NCBI GenBank assembly: GCA_900473685.1
Contig: UCNE01000005.1
Location: forward strand, 186,001 to 250,000
Reading direction: 5' to 3'
DNA: 64,000 nt
Source: Hyphomicrobiales bacterium
Lineage (GTDB): Bacteria; Pseudomonadota; Alphaproteobacteria; Rhizobiales; Rhizobiaceae
The notes beneath the pieces are model-generated. The model did no database searches. It was not told the DNA's origin and worked only from the letters and a program-made list of their open reading frames with translations. Below, one piece after another: positions 17,808-25,905 of the stretch (the first letter of the stretch is position 1; each line of letters begins with the position of its first letter). Both the position numbers and the translations under genes were made by a program.

Positions 17808-18599
17808 TTACATGGCGTGGCCAACGCCGGCGCCTGTCAGGATCATCACCAGCATCCAGACCGCCATCGCCACCATCATTACGTTTTCTGTCAGCGAGAC
17901 GAAGCCGAGCGGCACATTGCTGTCGCCGCCGACGCAGGCGCATTTCAGTTCGCGCTTGTCGATATAGACGGCCTTGAACACCGAGACGGCCCCGATCGTG
18001 CCGATGAACAGCGCCACGGGGATCGAGATCCAGTTGAGCGCCCCGGCAATCATCAGGATACCGGCACCCGCTTCCGCGAAGGGATAGATATAACTGTAGC
18101 GGACCCAACGCTTGGCAAGCAGGTCATAGTTGAGGAACATCGTTGAAAAGCTCTCGATGTTCTGCAGTTTCAGGGTCGCCAGCACCGCCATGGTGAAGGC
18201 GATGAACCATTCGGCCGAGCGCACGGTGAAGATGCTGCCATAGGCGGCGTAGCTGGCCGCCAGTGCCATCAGCGCAGTGACGGCAAAAACAGCGATAACA
18301 GGCCGGTAGGTCACTGCTTTCGGATCGCGGATCGTCTTGCCGAAATACCGGCGCAGGTCGTCATAGCCGCCGATGCGGGCACCTTCGATGAAGGTTTGGG
18401 GCGTCGTCTGAACACCATGCTGCACCTTGAATGCGTCGGTTTGTTCCCGCGTCGTCAGCCAGCGATCGTCCACCGCATAGCCCTGCTGTTCCAGAAGATC
18501 CTTGGCCTTCAGGCCGTAAGGGCAGGTGTGCTTGTCCATCACCATCCGGTAGAGAGTGGCGGTTTTCGATGTCTTGCCGGTCATATCGCAATCTTTCAT
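17808..18599 (-). CDS. Glutaredoxin-MauE fusion membrane protein
   Basis: 263 residues. Residues 12-90 form a glutaredoxin-like domain (HTCPYGLKAKDLLEQQGY, with cis-Pro motif TTPQTFIEG); the active site is CPYG, so only one cysteine of the CxxC pair is present (monothiol type). After about 95 come four membrane spans of the MauE/DoxX type, with a cysteine pair CAC near 225. Such proteins are thought to move electrons or thiols across the membrane. It is transcribed from a mer-type promoter shared with the divergent MerR gene, pointing to induction by a thiol-reactive metal or electrophile. Start may be ATG 18599 or 18584. Confidence 0.8.
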   Translation of the reverse strand: MKDCDMTGKTSKTATLYRMVMDKHTCPYGLKAKDLLEQQGYAVDDRWLTTREQTDAFKVQHGVQTTPQTFIEGARIGGYDDLRRYFGKTIRDPKAVTYRPVIAVFAVTALMALAASYAAYGSIFTVRSAEWFIAFTMAVLATLKLQNIESFSTMFLNYDLLAKRWVRYSYIYPFAEAGAGILMIAGALNWISIPVALFIGTIGAVSVFKAVYIDKRELKCACVGGDSNVPLGFVSLTENVMMVAMAVWMLVMILTGAGVGHAM

Positions 18600-18625
18600 T
18601 TCGCTTGGTTTGATCGATTGCAGGG

Positions 18626-18657
18626 ACTATAACATCCGTACTATGGTACGGAGTCAA
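18626..18657 (-). promoter_or_regulatory. Mer-type promoter/operator with long spacer
   Basis: Read on the minus strand: -35 TTGACT, then CCGTAC-CATA-GTACGG, then -10 TATAGT with a 20-base spacer (19 if TTATAG is used). The classic mer operator has TTGACT followed directly by CCGTAC-N4-GTACGG and a 19-base spacer, so this is almost identical. It drives the glutaredoxin-MauE gene and overlaps the region just upstream of the merR-like start, allowing autoregulation. Confidence 0.8.
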
Positions 18658-18660
18658 GCG

Positions 18661-19068
18661 ATGAAAGAGACGACGATTGCAGGGCTGGCGCGTGAGGGCG
18701 GCGTTGGCGTCGAAACGGTGCGCTACTACCAGCGGCGCGGACTGCTCGGCACCCCGCAGCGCCCCGGCGGCGTCGGTCTCGGTGGCGGCATCCGGCGCTA
18801 CGGCGACGACGATATCCGCCGCCTGCGGTTCATCCGGACAGCCCAGACGGCGGGTTTCACGCTGGATGAGATTGGCGAACTGCTGGCGCTGGATGCCGGT
18901 GAAGACCGGCATCGCGCTCATACATTGGCGCGCGAGCGTATCGTTGCGCTCGACGAGAAGATTGCCGAGCTGAGTGCTGCCCGTGCTTCGCTGCTCCGTC
19001 TTGCCGATGCCTGCGGCTCCACGTCAAAAGGCCCATGCCCGATCATCACCGCCTTCGACCTGGAGTGA
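18661..19068 (+). CDS. MerR-family regulator, MerR(Hg)-like but lacking the first metal cysteine
   Basis: 135 residues: winged helix (TIAGLAREGGVGVETVRYYQRRGLL..GGIRRYGDDDIRRLRFI), dimerisation helix and a C-terminal CGSTSKGPCPII. This aligns with Hg-sensing MerR, whose three ligands are C82, C117 and C126. The last two have equivalents here (spaced C-x7-C instead of C-x8-C), but the position of C82 reads Arg (LDAGEDRHRAH). Hg(II) trigonal binding as in MerR is therefore unlikely; another metal or a thiol oxidant may be sensed. It is divergent from its probable target, the glutaredoxin-MauE gene. Confidence 0.88.
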   Translation: MKETTIAGLAREGGVGVETVRYYQRRGLLGTPQRPGGVGLGGGIRRYGDDDIRRLRFIRTAQTAGFTLDEIGELLALDAGEDRHRAHTLARERIVALDEKIAELSAARASLLRLADACGSTSKGPCPIITAFDLE

Positions 19069-19076
19069 TGGGATCG

Positions 19077-20042
19077 TCAACGGTGTTGCGAGCGCCTGTC
19101 GGCGTCAAGGACCGAGTTTGCGATGGCGATATCCTGAACCGCGATGCCGGTGAGGTCGGCGATGGTTATGTCTGCGGGATGGATCCGCCCCGCGGCCTTG
19201 CCACCCAGAACAGCTCCAAGTTCGACGCAGGTTTCGGCGGAAATGTCTCCAGCGCGGAACGCGGTGGAAAATTCGCCGTGGTCGAGAGATTGCGCCGCGC
19301 TGTCGCAGATGCGGCGGCTGGCGCGGGCCACAAGAGCTGTATCCAGCTCCTGCTTGCCGGGTGCATCGGCGCCGATTGCGGTGATGTGGGTGCCGGGCTG
19401 TATCCAGGCATCGCGGATCAACGGCTCGCGTGAGGGCGTGGTCGTGATGATGATGTCAGCGTCACGGCAAAGGCGCTCCAGGTCGGGAGAGACGAGCACA
19501 TCAATACCCTCGGCCTTGAGAGCATTCGCCGTTTCCCGCGCCTTGTCTTTCGAACGCCCCCAGATCGTAAAGGAAAACTGTGTACCCGGCATCGCCTGCT
19601 GCAGGCAACGGACTTGCCAGCGGGCCTGAATGCCGGTTCCGGCGATTCCCACCCGCCGCGCATCCGGACGGCACAGCGCCCGAGTGGCGATGGCGCCGCC
19701 AAGGCCGGTGCGCAGGTCGGTGAGAAAACCTTCATCGAGCAGGATCGCTTCGAGAATGCCGGTTTCCGCGGACAGGACCAGCATCACGCCGTTCGACGTC
19801 GGCAGGCCGATCGCCGGATTGCCATAGAACCCGGCTGCGACCTTGACGACGAAGGCGGGATCGCCGGCGATATGGCCGTATTTGATATGACAATCGCCAT
19901 CCTTGTCCGGAAACGCCAGATACCCGACCGGTGGCATGACGGCCCGGCCATCGGATGCAGCGATATAGGCCGCTTCGACGGAGGCAAGCGCATGGTCGAG
20001 ATCGATCAAAGCTTCGATTTCCGGGCGGGAGAGAATGATCAT
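19077..20042 (-). CDS. Ornithine cyclodeaminase / mu-crystallin family protein
   Basis: 321-residue NAD(P)-dependent enzyme. Rossmann motif GIAGTGIQARWQVRCL near residue 130, substrate region FVVKVAAGFYGNP near 63 (conserved Lys), and GADAPGKQELD near 225. Family members include ornithine cyclodeaminase, ketimine reductases and alanine dehydrogenases, so the reaction cannot be fixed from sequence. Its start overlaps the stop of the PAS/HTH gene (ATGA), and an aminotransferase gene precedes that, which suggests interconversion of an amino acid with its keto or cyclic imine form. Confidence 0.85.
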   Translation of the reverse strand: MIILSRPEIEALIDLDHALASVEAAYIAASDGRAVMPPVGYLAFPDKDGDCHIKYGHIAGDPAFVVKVAAGFYGNPAIGLPTSNGVMLVLSAETGILEAILLDEGFLTDLRTGLGGAIATRALCRPDARRVGIAGTGIQARWQVRCLQQAMPGTQFSFTIWGRSKDKARETANALKAEGIDVLVSPDLERLCRDADIIITTTPSREPLIRDAWIQPGTHITAIGADAPGKQELDTALVARASRRICDSAAQSLDHGEFSTAFRAGDISAETCVELGAVLGGKAAGRIHPADITIADLTGIAVQDIAIANSVLDADRRSQHR

Positions 20043-20656
20043 TCGTCCGCCGATCGATCCTGGCTGAGATATTTGTAGACCGTCGCACGGCCCATGCCGA
20101 GGATGCGGGAAATATAGGCGGCGGAGTTCTTGCCGCCGAAGGCGCCGTCGGCAGAGAGGTCCTTGACCACCTGCTGCTTCTGCTCGCGGGTGAGATCGGC
20201 GATGATCAGGCCGCGTGAGCCGGTCCAGTTCTGGATATATTCGTTGATGCGCTCATGCCAGTCCTCCTTGAACAGGTTGGCCGGCTTGGCATGATCGACG
20301 GGGATCGAGGCAAAGGCGCTCAATGTCTGCATCACCGCATGAAAATGCGAGACATCGGCATTGATGCACATCACCGCGATCGGCCGCTCGCTTCCGTCGC
20401 GCAGAATGATGCTGATCGACTTGATGCGGCGGCCGTCCCAGTTGACCTTTTCATAGGGACCGAGAAGACGCTCGGTTGGACGGAAGTCGATCTCGTGCAG
20501 TAGTGAGGGTTCACCGATTTCGCGCCTGGAAAAATTCCCGGCAATATGCACGGCCGTCTCGGTTTCGAGATCGTGCAGCACGACTTCGGCAAACGGCTGG
20601 AACAGCTGGGCGACGCCATCGCAGATGGCGGCATAGGAGGCGAGTTCAGGCTTCAT
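20039..20656 (-). CDS. YheO-type PAS / HTH_22 transcriptional regulator
   Basis: 205 residues: PAS-like YheO domain at about 10-120 (FAEVVLHDLETETAVHIAGNFSRREIGEPS, GPYEKVNWDGRRIKSIS) and a C-terminal helix-turn-helix (GKNSAAYISRILGMGRATVYKYLSQ). Proteins of this type, such as DhuR-like regulators, control amino-acid catabolic operons. The ATG at 20656 lies 5 bases after the aminotransferase stop. The gene sits inside the operon it probably controls. Confidence 0.85.
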   Translation of the reverse strand: MKPELASYAAICDGVAQLFQPFAEVVLHDLETETAVHIAGNFSRREIGEPSLLHEIDFRPTERLLGPYEKVNWDGRRIKSISIILRDGSERPIAVMCINADVSHFHAVMQTLSAFASIPVDHAKPANLFKEDWHERINEYIQNWTGSRGLIIADLTREQKQQVVKDLSADGAFGGKNSAAYISRILGMGRATVYKYLSQDRSADE

Positions 20657-20660
20657 CCCC

Positions 20661-21767
20661 TCAGCCCCGCATGAAGTCAGCAAGGCGTTCGAGGCCTGCC
20701 TCCAGATGATGCTTCTGCGCGCCGATGCCGATGCGGACATAGCCGTCGAGGCCGTAGACGTCGCCGGGCACCAGCATGACGCTCTTTTGCTCTCTGACCC
20801 GATCCACCAGCACGGAGGAATTGATGTCACGGTTATAGCGGACAAACGCCATGCCGCCGGCGCGGGGCGGCAGGTAGGAAAACAGGTTGTTGTGCGCTTC
20901 GATCCAGGAGGTCAGCAGCGCCCGGTTTTCCCGCAGCAGATGGCGGCTGCGCGACAGGATTTCGGCGCGCTTGGCCGGCTGCAGCACGATATTGGCGATG
21001 TGTTCGCTGAGCGCCCCGGTGGTGATCGAGGTATAATCCTTGCGCTGCCAGGTTCCGTAAATCTCCTTTGCCGGACCGGTCAGCCAGCCGAGCCGCAAAC
21101 CCGGAAGCGCCATCGCCTTGGAAAGCCCGGCGGTGACCACGGCTTTTTCATAGAGGTCGGCAAAGCTGACGGTTTCTTCGGTATCGAGTTCCGAGCCTTT
21201 GTAGATTTCGTCGGCATGCAGGTAGACGCCGTGTTCGCGGGCGATATCGACAAGCGCATCCATCGTTTCGCGTGGCAAGAGACTACCAGTCGGGTTGTTG
21301 GGGTTGCACAGGCTGATCATTTTGGTTCTTGGGCCGACTGCGGCGCGAACCTCGTCGAGATCGGGCAGCCATCCCAGCTCCTCGCGCAGGACGATCTCCT
21401 TGACGGTGACACCGAGCGCCTTGGCCCAGCCGCGGATCTGCAGGTAGTTCGGCACGAACAGCACCAGCTCGTCGCCGGGTTCCAAAAGGGTCATGACCAG
21501 AATGAAATTCGCTTCCGCCGAGCCATTGGTGACCATGACATTGTCGCGGTCGCGGCCCTTGTAGAGCCGGGCGATGGTGTCGCGCAATTCGACGCCGCCA
21601 TTGGTCCAGCCGTAACCGAGTTCGACATCGTGCAGGCCGAGCAGCTGGTCCGGCGTCAGTAATTCCTTCAGCGAGTAAGGATGCACGCCACTGTCGGAGA
21701 GATTGAACTCCACCAGGTTTTCATAGAGCGACTGGATCCGTTCGAGCGTGAATTCCTCGATCTGCAT
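20661..21767 (-). CDS. PLP-dependent aminotransferase, class I/II fold
   Basis: 368-residue fold-type I aminotransferase. GSAEANFIL near 82, CNPNNPTGSLLP near 154, DEIYKG near 186, Schiff-base K217 in TAGLSKAMALPGLRLGW, and the terminal GYVRIGIG carboxylate-binding Arg. Amino donor unknown; members of this branch act on arginine-like or hydroxylated residues among others. First gene of a three-gene operon with the PAS/HTH regulator and ornithine-cyclodeaminase-like enzyme. Confidence 0.88.
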   Translation of the reverse strand: MQIEEFTLERIQSLYENLVEFNLSDSGVHPYSLKELLTPDQLLGLHDVELGYGWTNGGVELRDTIARLYKGRDRDNVMVTNGSAEANFILVMTLLEPGDELVLFVPNYLQIRGWAKALGVTVKEIVLREELGWLPDLDEVRAAVGPRTKMISLCNPNNPTGSLLPRETMDALVDIAREHGVYLHADEIYKGSELDTEETVSFADLYEKAVVTAGLSKAMALPGLRLGWLTGPAKEIYGTWQRKDYTSITTGALSEHIANIVLQPAKRAEILSRSRHLLRENRALLTSWIEAHNNLFSYLPPRAGGMAFVRYNRDINSSVLVDRVREQKSVMLVPGDVYGLDGYVRIGIGAQKHHLEAGLERLADFMRG

Positions 21768-21777
21768 GGCTTGGCTT

Positions 21778-21811
21778 CTCCGTGATGGCTTTTCAGCTGT
21801 GTATCACGGAG
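21778..21811. promoter_or_regulatory. 9-base inverted repeat in the leader of the aminotransferase operon
   Basis: CTCCGTGAT (21778-21786) and ATCACGGAG (21803-21811) are perfect inverted arms separated by 16 bases, just upstream of ATG 21767. An AT-rich promoter-like stretch lies beyond it. It is a plausible operator for the PAS/HTH protein encoded in the operon, or an mRNA leader hairpin. Confidence 0.45.
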
Positions 21812-21856
21812 AGCGTGGACAGAAAAGTACATAATAGAAAATTTGTCTACAGTGCA

Positions 21857-22663
21857 CTAGGCGGGCTTGATGGCCCGGATCGCATAGCGATGCTGCGTCC
21901 CGCGGGCGAGCCCCTTCAGGATGTTCCAGTGTTGTGCCTGGGTGCGGTGGATATCGGCCAGGCTGGTATCGATAACGATGTTTTCGAACCCGGCTTCGGC
22001 CAGCATGGCGGCCACGGCTTCGGCCCGTGCGCCTTGCGAGAAATAGACCCTGGAAATGATACTGCGATGGGTCTCCATCATGCCGGGCGGAGCATGGAGT
22101 GGATCACTCTTCAGAAGACCGCAGCGCTGCCCCCAGCCGGCGGCTTTCATCAGCATCCGTTCGAACAGCGTCGTGTTGACGAAGTCGCCGTCGATCACCA
22201 GCAATGTCCCGCCGGGTTTCAGTACCCGCAACCATTCGGCAAAGGCATTCGCCGGATCGACCAGCGTCCAGACAAGATGCCGGTTGATGATCGCGTCAAA
22301 ATGATTGTCCGGCTCCATGGTGTTCTCCGCGTCGCCGATGCGGAAGGTAATGTTGCGGGTGCGGATTTTCGCCTTGTTGCGGGCGCGCTCCAGCATGGGC
22401 TCGGCCCAATCGAGGCCTGTCACCTTGAAGCCGAGATCATCCATCAGGTGCGAGACGACACCGGTGCCGCTGGCGAGATCCAGGGCGGAGCGGCCTTTGC
22501 CTTCGCCAAGATGTTTTAGGATCAGCCGATGCCAGGCGGCGCGTTCTTCCTCTGAAAAAATCTCGTGTCCCGGCGATTGATCGAAGGTTTCGGCGCGCAC
22601 CGACCAATAGGCCTTGATCTCGTCGCGCAGGTCATAATTCGAGAGACGGGGCGTGTCGGTCAT
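21857..22663 (-). CDS. SAM-dependent methyltransferase (class I)
   Basis: 268 residues with a Rossmann methyltransferase core: SALDLASGTGVVSHLMDDLG (motif I) near 58, VTGLDWAEPML near 82, FRIGDAENTM near 107, HLVWTLVDP near 128, LKPGGTLLVIDGDF near 148. Substrate unknown. It is divergent from a siderophore-type importer gene across 122 bases holding a TGA-N9-TCA iron box, so it may be iron-regulated and may modify a siderophore or porphyrin-like ligand. That link is inference from position. Confidence 0.82.
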   Translation of the reverse strand: MTDTPRLSNYDLRDEIKAYWSVRAETFDQSPGHEIFSEEERAAWHRLILKHLGEGKGRSALDLASGTGVVSHLMDDLGFKVTGLDWAEPMLERARNKAKIRTRNITFRIGDAENTMEPDNHFDAIINRHLVWTLVDPANAFAEWLRVLKPGGTLLVIDGDFVNTTLFERMLMKAAGWGQRCGLLKSDPLHAPPGMMETHRSIISRVYFSQGARAEAVAAMLAEAGFENIVIDTSLADIHRTQAQHWNILKGLARGTQHRYAIRAIKPA

Positions 22664-22727
22664 AATGGTCTGCCTTGGATTGACGTATGAGCGGGTGCTT
22701 TCTGGAAAGCTTCTAAAAGATAAAACT

Positions 22728-22742
22728 TGACTGTCAATATCA
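22728..22742. promoter_or_regulatory. Candidate RirA iron box (TGA-N9-TCA)
   Basis: TGA-CTGTCAATA-TCA lies 44 bases before the first gene of the siderophore importer and 65 bases before the divergent methyltransferase. It is preceded by the same AAACTTGACTG seen at the box upstream of fbpA, and so fits the RirA regulon. ATCATGAT adds local symmetry at its right end. Confidence 0.6.
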
Positions 22743-22785
22743 TGATAACTACGAAACGCGCAGTTCCCCGATGGAGTAGATAACG

Positions 22786-23919
22786 ATGGGTATGTTTGGC
22801 AAGGTGGCCTTGGCCGCCGTGGGTCTCTGCGCGCTTTTTTCCAGCACGGTGCTGGCCGGTGAAAAGGTTGTCATCAAGGACATAACCGGCCGTGACGTCG
22901 AGGTCAGCGTCCCCGTTGACAATGTGATTCTCGGTGAAGGCCGGCAGATCTATTTCGTCGCCGCTCTGGATCGGGAGGCACCGTTCAAGCGCGTCGTCGG
23001 CTGGCGGGACGACCTCTCCAAGGCTGACCCGGAAAGCTATGATGCCTATCTGGCCAAATACCCCGAAATGGCAAAGCTGCCGACATTCGGGGGCATGAAG
23101 GATGGCACGTTCGATATCGAACAGGCGATTTCGCTGAAACCCGATGTCATCATCATGAACCTCGACGCGAAAACCTCGACCGAAGAGGCAGGCTATATCG
23201 AAAAGCTCGGCAAGGTCGGCATCCCGCTCGTCTATATCGACTTCCGCGAAAAGCCGATGGAAAATACCGAAGCCAGCATGCGGATCATGGGCAAGCTGCT
23301 CGGCGAGGAAACCAAGGCCGAGGACTTCATCAAGTTCCGCGCTGACAGCATCGCCAAGGTAACCGACGTGCTGGCCAAGACCGACATGGTTCGCCCCGTC
23401 GTGTTCGTCGAGCGCGCCGGCGGCTATTCCGACGATTGCTGCATGTCGTTCGGCAACGAGAATTTCGGCAAGATGGTCGAAATCGCCGGTGGCATCAACA
23501 TGGCCAAAGATATCATTCCGGGCACGTTCGGCGCGGTCAATCCGGAACAGATCATTGCCTCCAATCCCGATCAGATCATCATCACCGGCGGCAACTGGCA
23601 GGGCTACGTTCCCGGTGGCAACTGGGTTGGCGTTGGTTATGGCGCCGATCTCAAGGAAGCCCACCGCAAGCTTGAAAACCTGACCAAGCGTCCGGCCTTC
23701 ACCGGTGTGAAGGCAGTCAAGGACGGCAATGTGCACGCCATCTGGCACCAGTTCTACAACAATCCGTACCAGTTCGTAGCGATCCAGGAGATTGCCAAGT
23801 GGCTGCATCCGGAGCTGTTCAAGGACCTCGATCCGGAAGCCACGTTCAAGGAACTGCATGCGCGCTTCCTGCCGCTGGACTACAAGCCCGGCTATTTCGT
23901 CTCGCTGAAGGACGAATAA
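22786..23919 (+). CDS. Iron-siderophore (or heme/cobalamin) ABC binding protein
   Basis: 377 residues with a signal peptide (FGKVALAAVGLCALFSSTVLAG). The FepB/BtuF-type two-lobed fold is shown by EKVVIKDITGRDVEVSVPVD near the start, ISLKPDVIIMN near 120, and NPEQIIASNPDQIIITGGNWQ near 255. GGAG lies 9 bases before the ATG. A cysteine pair (DDCCMSF) near 220 is unusual for a periplasmic binding protein. No TonB-dependent receptor is in this window. Cargo not determined. Confidence 0.87.
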   Translation: MGMFGKVALAAVGLCALFSSTVLAGEKVVIKDITGRDVEVSVPVDNVILGEGRQIYFVAALDREAPFKRVVGWRDDLSKADPESYDAYLAKYPEMAKLPTFGGMKDGTFDIEQAISLKPDVIIMNLDAKTSTEEAGYIEKLGKVGIPLVYIDFREKPMENTEASMRIMGKLLGEETKAEDFIKFRADSIAKVTDVLAKTDMVRPVVFVERAGGYSDDCCMSFGNENFGKMVEIAGGINMAKDIIPGTFGAVNPEQIIASNPDQIIITGGNWQGYVPGGNWVGVGYGADLKEAHRKLENLTKRPAFTGVKAVKDGNVHAIWHQFYNNPYQFVAIQEIAKWLHPELFKDLDPEATFKELHARFLPLDYKPGYFVSLKDE

Positions 23920-23922
23920 CCG

Positions 23923-24990
23923 ATGGCCGTCGCCGCCGAACAGCTCGAAACGACAACAGGGCGCGCGCAATACCGCGCCCTGGCTTTGCGCCGGATCGTG
24001 CTGATCGGCGGCATGGTCGCGGCTCTGCTCCTCAGCATGTCGATCGACATGGCGCTGGGGCCGGCCAATTACACCCTGAAAGAGGTGCTGACGTCGTTGT
24101 TTTATGCTGACTCGGTCAGCGATCAATTGCGCGTCGTCATCTGGGATATCCGCATGCCCATCGCGCTGATGGCGGTGACCGTCGGCGCGTCGCTGTCCGT
24201 CGCGGGCGCGCAGATGCAGACCATTCTTGCCAATCCGCTGGCCAGCCCCTTTACACTCGGGATTTCCGCCGCCGCCGGATTTGGCGCGGCACTTGGCCTT
24301 GTCGGCGGCGTGGCGCTGTTTCCGGCCGCCGTGCAGTTCATGATCCCGATCAACGCCTTCCTGATGGCGATGGCAGCGGCCTTGTTCATTCATTTCGCTT
24401 CCACCATGCGTGGTGTCACGGTCGAAACCATCGTGTTGCTCGGCATCGCACTGGTTTTCACCTTCAATGCGCTGCTGTCGCTGCTCGAATATCTGGCCTC
24501 CGAACAGGCGCTGGCCGCCGTGATCTTCTGGACCATGGGTAGCCTCACCAAGGCGACGTGGCCGAAGGTCTGGATCACGGGCGCGGTGCTTGTGTTCGCG
24601 CTGCCGCTGTTTGCCCGCCAGGCCTGGGCGTTGACCGCTTTGCGGCTAGGCGAAGACAAGGCTGCAAGCCTTGGCATCAATGTACGCGGTCTGCGGCTGC
24701 AGACGATGATGACCGTCAGCCTGCTTGCAGCCATCCCGGTCTCCTTCGTCGGTACCATCGGGTTCGTCGGCCTGGTCGGTCCGCACATTGCCCGCATGCT
24801 GGTCGGCGAAGATCAGCGGTTCTTCCTGCCGGCGTCCGTGCTTTGCGGCGCGCTGCTTCTGTCGGCAACATCGGTCGTATCGAAGACGCTGATCCCCGGC
24901 GCCATCCTGCCGATCGGGGTGATTACCGCACTGGTCGGCGTACCGTTCTTCTTCATCCTGATCTTCACCAACCGGAGGCGGGCATGGTAG
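23923..24990 (+). CDS. FecCD-type ABC permease
   Basis: 355-residue permease with about ten membrane spans. FecCD markers include WDIRMPIALMAVTVGASLSVAGAQMQ near 70, NPLASPFTLGISAAAGFGAA near 105, and VGTIGFVGLVGPHIAR near 275. A single permease probably homodimerises. It begins 3 bases after the binding-protein stop, and its last codons overlap the start of the ATPase gene at 24984. Confidence 0.92.
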   Translation: MAVAAEQLETTTGRAQYRALALRRIVLIGGMVAALLLSMSIDMALGPANYTLKEVLTSLFYADSVSDQLRVVIWDIRMPIALMAVTVGASLSVAGAQMQTILANPLASPFTLGISAAAGFGAALGLVGGVALFPAAVQFMIPINAFLMAMAAALFIHFASTMRGVTVETIVLLGIALVFTFNALLSLLEYLASEQALAAVIFWTMGSLTKATWPKVWITGAVLVFALPLFARQAWALTALRLGEDKAASLGINVRGLRLQTMMTVSLLAAIPVSFVGTIGFVGLVGPHIARMLVGEDQRFFLPASVLCGALLLSATSVVSKTLIPGAILPIGVITALVGVPFFFILIFTNRRRAW

Positions 24991-25739
24991 GTCTGGCACT
25001 CAAGGGCGTCGGCGCCAAATACGGCAAGCACACGGTGTTGTCGGACGTCGATACCGATGTCCTCCATGGCGGCGTCATGACCGCCGTGATCGGCCCGAAT
25101 GCTGCAGGCAAATCCACATTGTTCAAGCGCATCGCCGGGCTTGCCTCGGGGCCGGGCACGGTGGTCCTGTCCGATACGCTGAAAGGCCCGGAGACCATCT
25201 GCTACATGCCGCAGGATACCGGCGCCAATGCCGTGCTGACGGTCTACGAATCCGTACTTCTCGCCAGCAAGCAAGGCTCGAGCTGGAAGGTACGCGACAG
25301 TGAGCTTCTGGAAATCGACCGCATCCTACAGGCCCTGCGGATCGACGATCTGGCCTTTCGCGGTCTCGGCGAACTGTCCGGCGGACAGCGGCAACTCGTG
25401 TCGATCGCGCAGGCACTGGTCCGGAAGCCGGAAATCCTCCTGATGGATGAACCGACCTCTGCGCTCGACTTGTTTCGTCAGATCGAAGTGCTGGGCTTCA
25501 TGCGGTCGCTGGCGGCAAAATCCGGCATGTCGGTGCTGATTGCCCTGCACGATCTCAATCATGCGCTGCGCTATTGCGACAATACCATCGTCATCGCCAA
25601 GGGCGCGATGGTGGCGAGCGGACGGACGGGTGATGTCATCACCGGATCGATGTTGCGCGATATCTACCGGGTCGAGGCGCGGGTCGAGATGTGCTCGCAC
25701 GGCAAGCCGGTCGTCATCGTCGATCACTCCATCCTCTGA
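24984..25739 (+). CDS. Siderophore-type ABC importer ATP-binding protein (FecE-like)
   Basis: 251 residues: Walker A GPNAAGKSTLFK near 36, Q-loop CYMPQDTGANAVLT (in the usual position after the Q), signature LSGGQRQL near 130, Walker [13 protein letters not shown] near 150, H-loop IALHDLNHALRY near 185. Completes the FecBCD importer. GGAGGCGGGC lies just before the ATG, within the permease coding end. Confidence 0.92.
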   Translation: MVGLALKGVGAKYGKHTVLSDVDTDVLHGGVMTAVIGPNAAGKSTLFKRIAGLASGPGTVVLSDTLKGPETICYMPQDTGANAVLTVYESVLLASKQGSSWKVRDSELLEIDRILQALRIDDLAFRGLGELSGGQRQLVSIAQALVRKPEILLMDEPTSALDLFRQIEVLGFMRSLAAKSGMSVLIALHDLNHALRYCDNTIVIAKGAMVASGRTGDVITGSMLRDIYRVEARVEMCSHGKPVVIVDHSIL

Positions 25740-25833
25740 TCGGTTCAATTTTCAACGCCTGCATTGCGGGACGATTGCGAATTCTAGAATCGGGTGTTAT
25801 GAGGGACGCCTATCGAGAAAGGAGGGCTGCGCA

Positions 25834-25905
25834 ATGATTACATTTTTCCGGCACCATCGCCAGCGTGGCCCCGTCAACGCCCTGCAAATGCGTTTGCAGG
25901 GCTGA
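25834..25905 (+). CDS. Probable 23-residue leader peptide upstream of an ABC-F gene
   Basis: ATG 25834 is preceded by a near-consensus AAAGGAGG (25818-25825) at 8-9 bases spacing, the strongest ribosome site in the neighbourhood. The product would be MITFFRHHRQRGPVNALQMR plus three residues, basic in the middle. The last ten codons overlap a perfect hairpin. ABC-F genes are often controlled by translated leaders that sense stalled ribosomes, so a regulatory uORF is plausible. No homologue is known to me. Confidence 0.45.
   Translation: MITFFRHHRQRGPVNALQMRLQG
25879..25902 (+). promoter_or_regulatory. Perfect 10-pair hairpin at the end of the leader ORF
   Basis: GCCCTGCAAA and TTTGCAGGGC flank a TGCG loop; the stem ends directly before the leader ORF stop codon. 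There is no T-run after it, so it is not a standard terminator. A ribosome translating the leader would melt it, which is the geometry expected for attenuation or translation coupling. It could instead be a 3' stabiliser for the upstream importer mRNA. Confidence 0.5.

Noticed and set aside
22660-24393. 577-codon minus-strand frame opposite the siderophore binding protein and permease
   Set aside because: Antisense shadow; no ribosome site and no recognisable fold.
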